DNA of 64,000 nucleotides from positions 124,001 to 188,000 of the forward strand of contig CAYNPO010000003.1 in the NCBI GenBank assembly GCA_964399165.1. Reading direction: 5' to 3'. Below, in pieces: positions 49,482 to 58,609 of this stretch; the first letter of the stretch is position 1, and each line of letters opens with the position of its first letter. A program made the translations under genes and the position numbers. Source of the stretch: UBA6144 sp964399165. GTDB lineage: Bacteria; Bdellovibrionota; Bacteriovoracia; Bacteriovoracales; Bacteriovoracaceae. The notes under the pieces were generated by a model that made no database searches, was not told the origin of the DNA, and saw nothing but the letters and a program-made list of their open reading frames with translations.

Positions 49482-50208
49482 TGAGGCCCCCCGTGATGTC
49501 GAGACTCGCGCCAGTGATGTAGCTCGCTTCCTTGGAGGCCAGGAAGAGCACCGCGGCCGCCACTTCCTCGACTTTGCCGAAGCGGCGCATGGGGACCTGC
49601 GCTTTGTACTCTTTCACCTGTTCTTCGGGGAGGTCGGCCAAGAGTTCGGTCTCGATGAAGCCAGGGCACACGTTGTTCACGGTGATGCCGCGCTTGGCGA
49701 CTTCTTTGGCGGTGACTAACGCCAGGGCGATCTGACCGGCCTTGGAGGCGGCGTAGTTGGCCTGGCCGGGAAGGCCCAGCTTGCCGCCCACGGAGCTCAT
49801 GTTGACGATGCGGCCGTAGCGGGCGCCCATCATGAGCAGGACCGCCTGCTTGGTCATCAGGAAGGAACCTTTGAGGTTGGTGTCGAGGACCTTGTCCCAC
49901 TCCGCGCCGGTCATGGTGGCGGTGAGGCCGTCCCGGCGGATGCCGGCATTGTTGACCAGCACGTCCAGCTTAGGGTGGCGCTTGGAGAAGGCGGCGAAGA
50001 AGTCCGCCACTTGAGCCTCGTCGGAGACGTCGCATTGGACGACCTCGAGGTTGGGGCCCATTTTTTCCTTGAAGGCCTGGGCGGCGGAGGTGTTCCCCGC
50101 AAACGTGGCGGTGACGAAAGCGCCTTCCTTCAGGAAGGCCTCGCAGATGCCCGCCCCAATGCCGCGGGTGCCTCCGGTGACGATGACGTGCTGTGATTGG
50201 AATCTCAT
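49474..50208 (-). CDS. fabG: FabG-like 3-oxoacyl-ACP reductase
   Basis: Encodes 244 residues from the ATG at 50208; a longer reading upstream is a shadow of the oxidoreductase gene. It has TGGTRGIGAG (11-20), NNAGIRRD, Ser139 in NMSSVGG, and Tyr152/Lys156 in YAASKAG: an active classical SDR of FabG length. The ATG overlaps the oxidoreductase stop (ATGA). It reduces the keto product of the ketosynthase with NADPH. Confidence 0.9.
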   Translation of the reverse strand: MRFQSQHVIVTGGTRGIGAGICEAFLKEGAFVTATFAGNTSAAQAFKEKMGPNLEVVQCDVSDEAQVADFFAAFSKRHPKLDVLVNNAGIRRDGLTATMTGAEWDKVLDTNLKGSFLMTKQAVLLMMGARYGRIVNMSSVGGKLGLPGQANYAASKAGQIALALVTAKEVAKRGITVNNVCPGFIETELLADLPEEQVKEYKAQVPMRRFGKVEEVAAAVLFLASKEASYITGASLDITGGLNA

Positions 50209-51638
50209 GCGCTGGTTCCTTGGGAAAGGTAGGACTCGATTTCGTTGGCCTGGATCACGCCGTAGTTGGCGGCCCCGAGCCAGCCGGACATGATGATGCC
50301 CACGGAGCCGGCGTGGAAGGCCCCGGGCAGGGCCTTGTGCAGGTTCATGCTGACTTCCAGTCCTTCGAACTTGGTGCCAAAGGAGCTGCCTTGCCGGTGG
50401 AGGGTGTAGCGCTCCACGGTCAGGGGAGTGGCCGCCTCCACCGTTTCCAGGTGGTCGCGCACGTCTGGGTAGAATTTTTCCAGCCCGATCAAGGTGTCCT
50501 CGATCATGCGGGCCTTCTCGGCGTCGTACTCGGTTTCGGAAAGCGCGGCCCAATGTTCGTAACGGCAGTTGGTGGAGGAGACGATGGCGGCCCGGGCCTG
50601 GGGATCCTGGGGGCGGGTCTCGTGGGGGTAGTAAACGGAGAAGGTGCGGGAGGAAACTTTGAGGTCCAATAAGCGCTCGGGCTCGTAGGTGGGGTACGTG
50701 CTGGTGAAGAGCAGGTCGCCCAAGGAGGGGAGGACCGTACCGGGCTTGAAGCCCATGTAGACTTGGCAGCTGGACGTGTTGAGGCGCACCTCGCGCGCCT
50801 TGGAGACGTAATCGGAGGGAAGGTTTTCCTCGCCCACCAACCCTAGCACCGTGGAGAGCAGGTTGCCGTTGGAGAGCACCGCCCGGGCACGCACGGGTTT
50901 ACCCCTGTGGACCACGCCGGCCGCGCGGCCAGCTTCCACCAGGATCTTGTCCACCTTCGCCTGTAGCTTCACATCCACGCCGTTCTTGAGCAGCTCGTCC
51001 TTCATCTTGGCGATCAGGGTGTCGGTGCCGCCCTGGAAGGTATACACGCCCTTGCTCATGAAGTTGGAGAACACGATGCCGTAGGTGATGGCCGGGTCGT
51101 CGAGGGTGGAGCCGTTAGCGTAGGTGATGGGTTCCATCAGGAACCTCACCACGTCGTTCCTGTTCGGGAAGAACTTCTCGAAGAGCTCCCGGTTGGTTTT
51201 GGGGTCCTGGTCGTAGAAGTTCATGCCGGCGAGTTCGGTGAAGAACGCGTCCACCGTGGGCCGGGGGATCCGGAAGTGCTCAACTAGCTTGGCAGTGAAG
51301 TCTTCTTTGGTGAACTCGGTCTGCAGCGTGAACTGGGGATTGGCGAAGCGCACGTCCTTCAGCTGCACGATGCTGTCGGCGATCTCGCGGCTCCAGTACT
51401 TGCGGCAGGTCTTGATCATGCCCACCGGGAAGCCGTGGAGACTCACGTCGAAGACGTGCTCCCGGCCCGAACGGTAGAACCAGGTGGCGAAGCCCCCGAG
51501 CTTGTTGTGGGCCTCCAGCAGCAGCACCTTGTGGCCATTGCGGCCCAGGATGTTGGCGGCCGTCATGCCCGCTAGGCCCGCCCCTACGACGATGACGTCA
51601 TAGTCGCGGGTGATGTCCTCGTTGGTCTTGATCAACAT
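50205..51638 (-). CDS. CrtI/CrtISO-like FAD-dependent oxidoreductase 2
   Basis: A 477-residue protein opening the minus-strand operon. FAD motif IVVGAGLAGMTAANILG, EAHNKLGG and a C-terminal FHAGSVGIIMSGWLGAANYG match the phytoene desaturase/carotene isomerase/retinol saturase superfamily. It is a distinct relative of the one at 38387, not a close duplicate (different lengths of inter-motif regions). Both operons starting or passing through such an enzyme suggests two redox or isomerisation steps on the same acyl product. Confidence 0.82.
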   Translation of the reverse strand: MLIKTNEDITRDYDVIVVGAGLAGMTAANILGRNGHKVLLLEAHNKLGGFATWFYRSGREHVFDVSLHGFPVGMIKTCRKYWSREIADSIVQLKDVRFANPQFTLQTEFTKEDFTAKLVEHFRIPRPTVDAFFTELAGMNFYDQDPKTNRELFEKFFPNRNDVVRFLMEPITYANGSTLDDPAITYGIVFSNFMSKGVYTFQGGTDTLIAKMKDELLKNGVDVKLQAKVDKILVEAGRAAGVVHRGKPVRARAVLSNGNLLSTVLGLVGEENLPSDYVSKAREVRLNTSSCQVYMGFKPGTVLPSLGDLLFTSTYPTYEPERLLDLKVSSRTFSVYYPHETRPQDPQARAAIVSSTNCRYEHWAALSETEYDAEKARMIEDTLIGLEKFYPDVRDHLETVEAATPLTVERYTLHRQGSSFGTKFEGLEVSMNLHKALPGAFHAGSVGIIMSGWLGAANYGVIQANEIESYLSQGTSA

Positions 51639-51732
51639 GGGGGTATGGCGCTCCGCGCATTAGAGCTGATTTCAGTCTGCCGACGTTAGACTATTCCCCC
51701 AAAAAAGTCATGGCATCCTTTAAACTGGGACT

Positions 51733-53271
51733 ATGCCCGTGACCCGCTTTTTTCGACGCCTAGGCGACTGGTTCTCTCTCGACACGCGCTCACTGGCCTG
51801 CGCGCGGACGCTCTTGGGGTTGGCGATCTTCGTGGACATCTTGGTGCGCCTCACCGACGTGGAGGCCCACTATAGCGACGTGGGGATTCTCCCACGCCGG
51901 GATTTTCTGGGGGGAATGAGCTTCCCTTGGACCTGGTCCCTGCATTTCGCTAACGGGAGCGTGGGGTTTGCCGCTTTCATGCTGGTCTCGCACGCCCTCT
52001 GCGCACTGGGAATGGCCTTGGGTTGGCGCACGCGCCTCACCACCGCCCTGACCGCGCTGTTAACCGTCTCCTTGCATAACCGTAACTGGTACGTGAATAA
52101 CGGCGGCGACGACATGTTGCGGGCCCTGCTCTGGATCGCGGCCTTCCTGCCCTGGGGCGAGATTTGCTCCGTGGACCAGTGGCGCCGTGGAGACGGAGGC
52201 CGAACGCCCCGGCTCCACCATGGCGTCTGGGTCATCGCCTGGTTTCTCCAGGTCTTCTGCGTTTACTTCCTGAGCTACCTGCTCAAAAGCTCTCCCATTT
52301 GGCACACGGAGTTCAGCGCGCTCTATTACGCTAGCCACCTGGACGTCTTCGCCACCGCCGCAGGCAGGATTCTGCGGGAGTTCCCCACCGTGATGGGGAT
52401 GGGGACCGCCTTCACCCTCGGACTGGAGGGCGGGGGGCCGCTGGTTTTAGTCCTGGGGTGGGCGCTTCCCCGCCGGGGGTGGCCGGCCATGCGGGTTGCC
52501 TTGGTGCTGCTGTTCTGGTGCCTTCACTGGGGCATTATCATCACTATGAAGATCGGGCTTTTCCCCTGGTATGCCCTGGCCATGTGGACGGCGTTCTTGC
52601 CGGGGGAATTTTGGGATAAGGTCGAGGCCCTGTGGCCCGTCAGCGTAAAGGGCCTTCGCGGAGTTTGGGCGAAGTTTGCCGGCACGCCCACCACCGCGAC
52701 GGGTGGTGGGCGGCCACATCCCGTCCTCCGTTGGGGTTCCCGGGCCCTCGGCGTCTTTTTTTGCCTCGTCGTCCTCAACTGGAATATTTCCACTCTGCCG
52801 GGCCATGGCAGCGGCCATTTTTGGACCGCCTCAGCGCGCTGGATGCACCTCTACCAGACCTGGAACATGTTTGCGCCTTTCCCCAAGCGCGAAAACCTCT
52901 GGGTGGAAATTCCCGCTGAGCTGGAAGACGGGAGCACCTTGGAGCTCTTAAGCGGTGAAACCGACGTCCATGCCTCCAAGGCCGCGCGTTTTTCGGACGA
53001 CATCCCTAACGAGCACTGGCGCAAGCTCCTCATGAACACCGCCGACAATCCCCGCCTGGCCGAGCTCATGGCGGCTTCCTGGTGCCGGCGCTGGAACCGT
53101 CCGCCCCACCGGGGGGGGAGGTCCCCCCGGCTGAGACGCCTGCACATCGTCGCCCATTGGAGGCTCATCCAGCCGGGCTATACCCAGGCCCCCGCCCAAA
53201 AACGCGTAGTTTGGCGCCATGTCTGCTTGGACCCCCTCCCGGAAGGACTTCCACCGGTTCCCTGGGAGTAA
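51733..53271 (+). CDS. HTTM-domain (VKGC-like) membrane protein
   Basis: A 512-residue polytopic protein with about nine hydrophobic segments. It matches the HTTM (horizontally transferred transmembrane) family related to vitamin K-dependent gamma-carboxylase: RTLLGLAIFVDILVR at the start, HNRNWYVNNGGDDMLRALL, and WNMFAPFPKREN near the C-terminal part followed by an extracytoplasmic soluble tail. The enzymatic role of most bacterial HTTM proteins is unknown. It is divergent to oxidoreductase 2, so it may belong to the lipid locus, but that is only position. Confidence 0.75.
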   Translation: MPVTRFFRRLGDWFSLDTRSLACARTLLGLAIFVDILVRLTDVEAHYSDVGILPRRDFLGGMSFPWTWSLHFANGSVGFAAFMLVSHALCALGMALGWRTRLTTALTALLTVSLHNRNWYVNNGGDDMLRALLWIAAFLPWGEICSVDQWRRGDGGRTPRLHHGVWVIAWFLQVFCVYFLSYLLKSSPIWHTEFSALYYASHLDVFATAAGRILREFPTVMGMGTAFTLGLEGGGPLVLVLGWALPRRGWPAMRVALVLLFWCLHWGIIITMKIGLFPWYALAMWTAFLPGEFWDKVEALWPVSVKGLRGVWAKFAGTPTTATGGGRPHPVLRWGSRALGVFFCLVVLNWNISTLPGHGSGHFWTASARWMHLYQTWNMFAPFPKRENLWVEIPAELEDGSTLELLSGETDVHASKAARFSDDIPNEHWRKLLMNTADNPRLAELMAASWCRRWNRPPHRGGRSPRLRRLHIVAHWRLIQPGYTQAPAQKRVVWRHVCLDPLPEGLPPVPWE

Positions 53272-53359
53272 CCCCTCCCTGTAAAAATCACCCGGTCCGC
53301 CCACGTTTTTTTGGAGAGGCGTACCATGGGACATTCCGTGTTACCCCAAGGAGTGTCCC

Positions 53360-54415
53360 ATGCGCGGCCTTATTCTCCTCCCCGCCCTGCTGCTCGCTGG
53401 CGCCTGCAGCGTGAAGAAAAACATGGACGAGATGCACGACCGCACCGTGCAGATGGCGGAGACCACCTCCGACATGCAGCGGACCACGGAGACCATGGCG
53501 GACACCACCAACGACATGGTGATGCTGCTCGCCCAGGGCGACGGCAGCCGCCTGCGCGACGAGGCCCTGCGTGACATGGTTGCCGCCAACAACCTCTCCT
53601 CGAAAATCCTCTACGCCACCAAATACGTCTATGCCTTCGAGTTCCAGCTGTGGCGCCCCGATGGCCAAGACGCCGCCGCCCGCCGGGAAGAGTACAAGGC
53701 CGAGGCCGCCATCGAGCTGGCCCGTACCCTGCTGCTCTACGCTGGCACCGGTTCCCGCCGCAACCTCTCCGCCACCCGCAACAACGAGGAGGCCCAGAAC
53801 CTCTACGCGCTGGTGTCCGTGCTCCATCGGATCAACCCCATGCAGTTGGAGCTGGTGAACGGCACCTCCCACCGTCCCATCAGCATGCTGGACATCCTGC
53901 ACGAGTCCCTCATGAAGGCCTCGCGCTTGAATTCCGGCACCATCTCCCGGGACGACCTCGCCCACGTGGACCGCGAGGTCCTGCGCGAGGAGCAACTCTT
54001 CACCTACGCCCTCCAGTTGCGCTCCCGCGTGCTGGCGGTGATCGCCCTCGGACGCGTCTCCCGGGCCCAGGACGGCTTTCTCCACCGCGCCGGCATGCGC
54101 TTCCTGCGCTGGGTCCCCACCTTCAACACCCAACCCGACGCCGCCACGGGTAGCGCCCGGGACGCCCTCAACCTGGAGCAGGTTAACTACGCCAGCGACA
54201 TCCTGGAAGAGCGCCAGCGGAACGTGCGCGTGTTGGAGCGCCTGGGCGCCGCCATCCCCCTGGAGCGCTCGGTCCGGGCCGCCTGGAGGAACATGGACAC
54301 GCGTCCCGTGCGTCGCCGGCTGGAGGGGGCGAGTCTGATGGCCTCACCCATCGCCAGCGCCATCGAACGCTTCGAGGCACTGGTGGAGCAGGCCGTGGAA
54401 TCCGACAGGAACTGA
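53360..54415 (+). CDS. Lipoprotein with N-terminal coiled coil, unknown function
   Basis: A 351-residue protein with lipobox LAGAC (Cys16) and a good AAGGAG site. Residues 20-55 hold a repeated pattern (MAETTSDMQRTTETMADTTNDM region) with regular heptad spacing, suggesting a coiled coil, followed by an alpha-helical domain. No family is recognised. The stop is directly followed by the stop of the convergent adenylate cyclase gene with no spacer. Confidence 0.7.
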   Translation: MRGLILLPALLLAGACSVKKNMDEMHDRTVQMAETTSDMQRTTETMADTTNDMVMLLAQGDGSRLRDEALRDMVAANNLSSKILYATKYVYAFEFQLWRPDGQDAAARREEYKAEAAIELARTLLLYAGTGSRRNLSATRNNEEAQNLYALVSVLHRINPMQLELVNGTSHRPISMLDILHESLMKASRLNSGTISRDDLAHVDREVLREEQLFTYALQLRSRVLAVIALGRVSRAQDGFLHRAGMRFLRWVPTFNTQPDAATGSARDALNLEQVNYASDILEERQRNVRVLERLGAAIPLERSVRAAWRNMDTRPVRRRLEGASLMASPIASAIERFEALVEQAVESDRN

Positions 54416-56614
54416 TCACTTCTCCGTCATCGTCGTGACGTCGAAGTCTTCCGGGGCCCCTTCCACCAACCACTTCTCGCAAACCTTCAGCAGGCGCGCC
54501 GTAGGCTTGTCCTCCGGATGCGCCGCCAGGATCCCCTCCAAGAGGGCCTTGGCCCCGGCGAAGTCCTTGTTCATGAACTGGGCGTGGGCCTGGACGTAGA
54601 AGTCGAAGGCCTCCCGGTCGGTGCGCAGGGGATGGGCCCCGTGGATGACCTCAAAGATCGCCACGGGCTTGGTCTTGCCTTTCACCTTCACCCGGTCCAA
54701 CCAGCGCACCTGGAATTCGGCAGCGGGCAAGCGCTCCAGGGTGAACTCGGAGATGATGATGTGGGCGCCATAGTGCTTGCACAAGCTCTCCAGGCGCGCT
54801 CCCAGGTTCATGTTGTCGCCCAGGGCGGTGTAGGAGAAAATCTTGTCCGAGCCCATGTTCCCCACGGAGCACTCCCCGGAGTTGAGACCGATTCCCACCT
54901 TGAACTCGGGGAGGTTGCGGGCCTTGAAGTCCTCATTGATGGCGGGCAAGGCCTCCATCATTTTCACCGCGGCCCCCACCGCCTTGGCGGGGTGGTCGGG
55001 AAGATCCAAGGGCGCGCCCCACAGGGCCACCACCGCGTCGCCGATGTACTTGTCCAGGGTGCCCGAGGTCTCGAACACGATGTCGGTCATCTTGCCCATG
55101 TACTGGTTGAGCATGCCGGAGAGTTCCGTGGCGGTGAGTTTCTCTGAAATGCTGGTAAAGTCCCGCACGTCGGAGAAGAGACAGGTGATGTCCTTCTTCT
55201 CGCCGCCCACTTTCAGCTTGTCGGGGTTGCCCAGCATTTCGCTCACCACGGCCGGGGAGACGTAGCGGGAGAAAGTACCCTTGATCTGCTTCTTCTCCCG
55301 TGCCGCGGCCTGGAAGTTCAGGAAGGTGTTCCAGGAGTACACCAGCACCAGGCACAGGAGGCAGTAGAAGAGGCGCAGTTCATACCCCTGCGGGAAGAAA
55401 TACAAGATGTCGGCGTAGTAGAGGCCCGCCACCATGGCCCCCAGGACCAGCATGTCGGCCAAGGCGTTGCCGACGAGGGTTACCAGCAGCAGCACCACCA
55501 CCGCCGCCGCCAGGATGGCGAAGGACCACTTGAGAGACTCCCCCTCAGGACGGAAGAAATGCTTGTTGAGCAGCATGTGGGCCACGTTCATGTGGGCATA
55601 GACCCCCGGGAGCTTGGGGTCCACTGGGGTGTTCCGCAAGTCGTGGGCCCCGGTGGCCGAGGACCCCACAAAGGCGAGTTTCCCTTCCAGGCGCTTCCTC
55701 ATGGAAGCGTCGTCGGGTTTGGCGTTCACCACCTCGTGCAGGCTCACGCTGGGGAAGTGGCGGCGGTCACCGAAGTAGCGGATCTTGGCCTCGCCATAGG
55801 GGGAGACGTCCAACTTAGTGTCGCCCCATTCGAGTACGCCCCAACCATCCTCCTTCACCATGAGCTTGGTCTGCTCGCCCGTGAAGGCCTCAAAGGCCAT
55901 GAGTCCCAGGGAGGGGAAGTAGGCCGAGTCCTCGCCATCGCGCACGTTGGCCACGATCTTGTAGTTCCTGAACACGCCATCCGGGTCTTCGTTGTTGGCG
56001 ATGTGCCCGAGCTGCACGTCCTGCACGATCAAATCCTTGATGGGGTAGTTCTGCTGGCCCACCACATGGAGCTCCATGGCCCCACCGCCCTGGCTCTGGG
56101 AGTTCTTCACGAAAAACAGCAGGTCCTCGGGCACCGGCGCCTTGTGTTGCCCGTCGTCCTCGTCGAGCTCATAGGACAGGATGGCGGTCTGTTGGCCCCC
56201 TTCCACGAATTCGGAGAGCGCGGCGGCGAACTCTTTGTCCGGATCGGCCTCCCCGCACACGGGGGCCTTTTCCGGGAACAGAATATCCAGCGCCACCACC
56301 TTGGTCCCAAAGTGCTTGAGCTGGCGGATCATCTTGGCGTGCACCGTGCGCGGGATGGGCCAGGTGCCGATCTTGGAGAGGGATTCATCGTCGATGTTGA
56401 TCAGGATCACCTGGTCGTCGATCTTCTCGCCCAAGGCGTGGCGGGTTTTGAAGTCCTGGAAGCGGTCCTCAAAGAACGTCAGGCCAAGCACCAGGCCGCC
56501 ATACTCCGAGTGGGTGAAGTCGCGCTTGAGAAAGCTCAGGAGCATGCCGCCAGCGCAGAAGAGCACGATGAAGAAGACCCCCACGGAGCGCAGGGAACGG
56601 GTGATAAAGCTCAT
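54416..56614 (-). CDS. CHASE2-class III adenylate/guanylate cyclase
   Basis: A 732-residue membrane sensor: a signal/transmembrane helix (about 8-30), a periplasmic CHASE2 domain (about 40-340; DDQVILINIDDESLSKIG, VVALDILFPE), two or three transmembrane helices (about 355-425), a class III cyclase domain (about 440-630) with both metal Asp (FSDVRDFTS near 480; DKYIGDAVVA), and TALGDNMNLGARLE, then a C-terminal TPR-like helical tail. It should make cAMP or cGMP in response to an unknown external signal. An AAGGA site precedes the ATG. Confidence 0.92.
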   Translation of the reverse strand: MSFITRSLRSVGVFFIVLFCAGGMLLSFLKRDFTHSEYGGLVLGLTFFEDRFQDFKTRHALGEKIDDQVILINIDDESLSKIGTWPIPRTVHAKMIRQLKHFGTKVVALDILFPEKAPVCGEADPDKEFAAALSEFVEGGQQTAILSYELDEDDGQHKAPVPEDLLFFVKNSQSQGGGAMELHVVGQQNYPIKDLIVQDVQLGHIANNEDPDGVFRNYKIVANVRDGEDSAYFPSLGLMAFEAFTGEQTKLMVKEDGWGVLEWGDTKLDVSPYGEAKIRYFGDRRHFPSVSLHEVVNAKPDDASMRKRLEGKLAFVGSSATGAHDLRNTPVDPKLPGVYAHMNVAHMLLNKHFFRPEGESLKWSFAILAAAVVVLLLVTLVGNALADMLVLGAMVAGLYYADILYFFPQGYELRLFYCLLCLVLVYSWNTFLNFQAAAREKKQIKGTFSRYVSPAVVSEMLGNPDKLKVGGEKKDITCLFSDVRDFTSISEKLTATELSGMLNQYMGKMTDIVFETSGTLDKYIGDAVVALWGAPLDLPDHPAKAVGAAVKMMEALPAINEDFKARNLPEFKVGIGLNSGECSVGNMGSDKIFSYTALGDNMNLGARLESLCKHYGAHIIISEFTLERLPAAEFQVRWLDRVKVKGKTKPVAIFEVIHGAHPLRTDREAFDFYVQAHAQFMNKDFAGAKALLEGILAAHPEDKPTARLLKVCEKWLVEGAPEDFDVTTMTEK

Positions 56615-56684
56615 ACATCGTCCTTACGGCAATCAGTTCACGATGCTTCTATGTTAAGGTAATTTCGGACCCAGGAGAAAAGAC

Positions 56685-57575
56685 ATGTCAGACGCTCTGC
56701 AGGAGAAGTTCTACGCCTTCGTGCGGGATCTTCAGGATCAGATCACTCGGGAAATGCAGCGCTTCGAGCCCACCGTGAAGCTGCAAGAGGACTTGTGGGA
56801 GCGGCAGGACCACGCGGGTCAGCCGGGCGGGGGAGGGCGCACCCGGGTTTTCACCGGCGAGCTCTTTGAAAATGCCGGCGTGAACACCTCCTGCGTCTTC
56901 GGGAAGATCGATCCGGCCTTTGCCACCAAACTCCAGGGCGATGGTGACACCATGTGGGCCGCGGGCATCTCGCTGATCATCCATCCCCGCAATCCCCGCG
57001 TGCCCACCGTGCACGCCAACTTCCGCATGATCCGCCAGGGCAAGAAAACGTGGTTTGGCGGTGGGGCCGATCTCACGCCTTACTATCCCCACGAAGAGGA
57101 CTTCCGCTATTTCCACGGCGTGTGGAAGGAAGCCTGCGCGCCCTGGGATTGCTATCCCCCCATGAAGGCCGAATGCGACGCCTACTTCTCCAACCACCAC
57201 CGAGGCGGCGAGATGCGCGGGATCGGCGGGATTTTCTTTGATGGGCACGACACCGGGGACGCTGAGGCGGACTACGCTATGACCACGGGGCTCGCGAAGC
57301 ACTTCATCCGCAGCTATTTCCCCATCGTGGAGAAACGGCGGACTGAGGCCTGGACCCCGGAAGACGAGGACTTTATGCTCCATCGGCACGGGCGGTACGT
57401 GGAGTTCAACCTCTTGCATGACCGGGGGACGCTGTTTGGGTTGAAGACGAATGGGCGGACGGATTCGATCTTGGTGTCGTTGCCGGCGAGGTGCAAGTTT
57501 ACATACCGGTACGCCCCCAGGCCTGGTACGGCCCAAGGGCGTATGAATGAGTATTTCTATCCTCGAGGCTGGTGA
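56685..57575 (+). CDS. hemF: Oxygen-dependent coproporphyrinogen III oxidase
   Basis: A 296-residue enzyme of normal HemF length. The conserved blocks are GQPGGGGRTRVFTGELFENAG, SLIIHPRNPRVPTVHANFR and TWFGGGADLTPYY, with EMRGIGGIFFD later. It converts coproporphyrinogen III to protoporphyrinogen IX with O2, showing at least microaerobic life. AGGAGAAA lies upstream of the ATG; the gap to the divergent cyclase gene is 70 bases. Confidence 0.97.
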   Translation: MSDALQEKFYAFVRDLQDQITREMQRFEPTVKLQEDLWERQDHAGQPGGGGRTRVFTGELFENAGVNTSCVFGKIDPAFATKLQGDGDTMWAAGISLIIHPRNPRVPTVHANFRMIRQGKKTWFGGGADLTPYYPHEEDFRYFHGVWKEACAPWDCYPPMKAECDAYFSNHHRGGEMRGIGGIFFDGHDTGDAEADYAMTTGLAKHFIRSYFPIVEKRRTEAWTPEDEDFMLHRHGRYVEFNLLHDRGTLFGLKTNGRTDSILVSLPARCKFTYRYAPRPGTAQGRMNEYFYPRGW

Positions 57576-57604
57576 TCGGCCGCCCGGTTAAACCGGGCGG
57601 CCGA
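57576..57604. terminator. Palindromic hairpin between hemF and 57618
   Basis: Perfect 14-base arms (57576-57589 and 57591-57604) separated by one A, directly after the hemF stop and 14 bases before the stop of the convergent gene. It is GC-rich but has no U-run, so it may end transcription from both sides only weakly or protect 3' ends. Confidence 0.55.
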
Positions 57605-57617
57605 GATCGGGACCGTT

Positions 57618-58337
57618 CTAGTTTGATTGAGGACGGGGACGCCCGGCTTCGCGGGTGCAACCCTCAAAATGACCATTGTTTTGCAGTGACAGGTCGGAGA
57701 CCAAGTCAGTGAACTGCTCTGTGATGAATGAGTGAAGGTGGTCCATCTCCTCTCTGCGGGAAATTTGGCGTATGGCCAGGTTAGAGGGAGAAATGATGTC
57801 GAACCTGTAGAATGTCACTGGTGACAAGTGCTCTTCCTGGGCCTGGTGACCCTCGGAGATTCGCTTGAGGAGATTCTCTAGGTTACGGCGGGTCGCTGCG
57901 CGGTCAGCTGCAAGGAAGGTGCCCCCGGCCAAGCCACCGCCAACCGCCAGCATGGCGGCACAGCCCACCGGCGCAACTTGACCCACGGTACATGTGGTCC
58001 CGATGGGAACACTCCACAGAGAGGTGTAGGCGCCCGTCAAGGCCGGGACCACCATGCGGCTCGCGTAACCAGTCAACGGAATGATGCTCGCGAATTTCTC
58101 GAGAGGCGAAACTTCCGCCCTGCCAGGAGAAAAACAGTAGTTTGAGCTCACTCCGGCATCCATCCATCTGCCGCGCCCGTTGCAGGGTTGGGTATGGACG
58201 CGCAGCTGGACGTTCCCCGATGGGTTCTCGATGCCCACACGCAGGTGAACGACGTTTGAGTTGGGCTGGCACTCGTTGGCCGCCGCTGGCAGGGTCGTGG
58301 CCACAAGCATGGCCAGGGCATAGATCGGACGTTTCAT
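57618..58337 (-). CDS. Secreted protein, unknown function
   Basis: A 239-residue protein with a signal peptide (MKRPIYALAMLVATTLPAAA, cleaved before NECQ) and a perfect AAGGAGG ribosome site. It has several cysteines in the N-terminal half and a Gly/Ala-rich hydrophobic stretch (about 95-145, VGCAAMLAVGGGLAGGTFLAA) that could be a transmembrane or membrane-active segment. The C-terminal part is charged. No family recognised. Confidence 0.65.
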   Translation of the reverse strand: MKRPIYALAMLVATTLPAAANECQPNSNVVHLRVGIENPSGNVQLRVHTQPCNGRGRWMDAGVSSNYCFSPGRAEVSPLEKFASIIPLTGYASRMVVPALTGAYTSLWSVPIGTTCTVGQVAPVGCAAMLAVGGGLAGGTFLAADRAATRRNLENLLKRISEGHQAQEEHLSPVTFYRFDIISPSNLAIRQISRREEMDHLHSFITEQFTDLVSDLSLQNNGHFEGCTREAGRPRPQSN

Positions 58338-58609
58338 GGAGACCTCCTTAAAGGCGCTTGGTATCAGGACTCCATGGGCTCTTCGGCTTTTCGTGAGGAT
58401 TCATGAGTCCCCTTGTCGGATTTTATGACAGACTTAGGGAATCGTGGCCAGGGAGCTTAATTCATGTCGAACTAGTCGACGGCAGCCACCGGAGGATTTG
58501 GCCTTGGGGGGAAGGCTGCAAGCTACCGCATTTGAGGACTTCTCCAAATATTTCAAGGGGAACTCAGGCGGTTTGGTCGGGAGTCGATAAGGAAGCCATA
58601 GGAGGCTTT

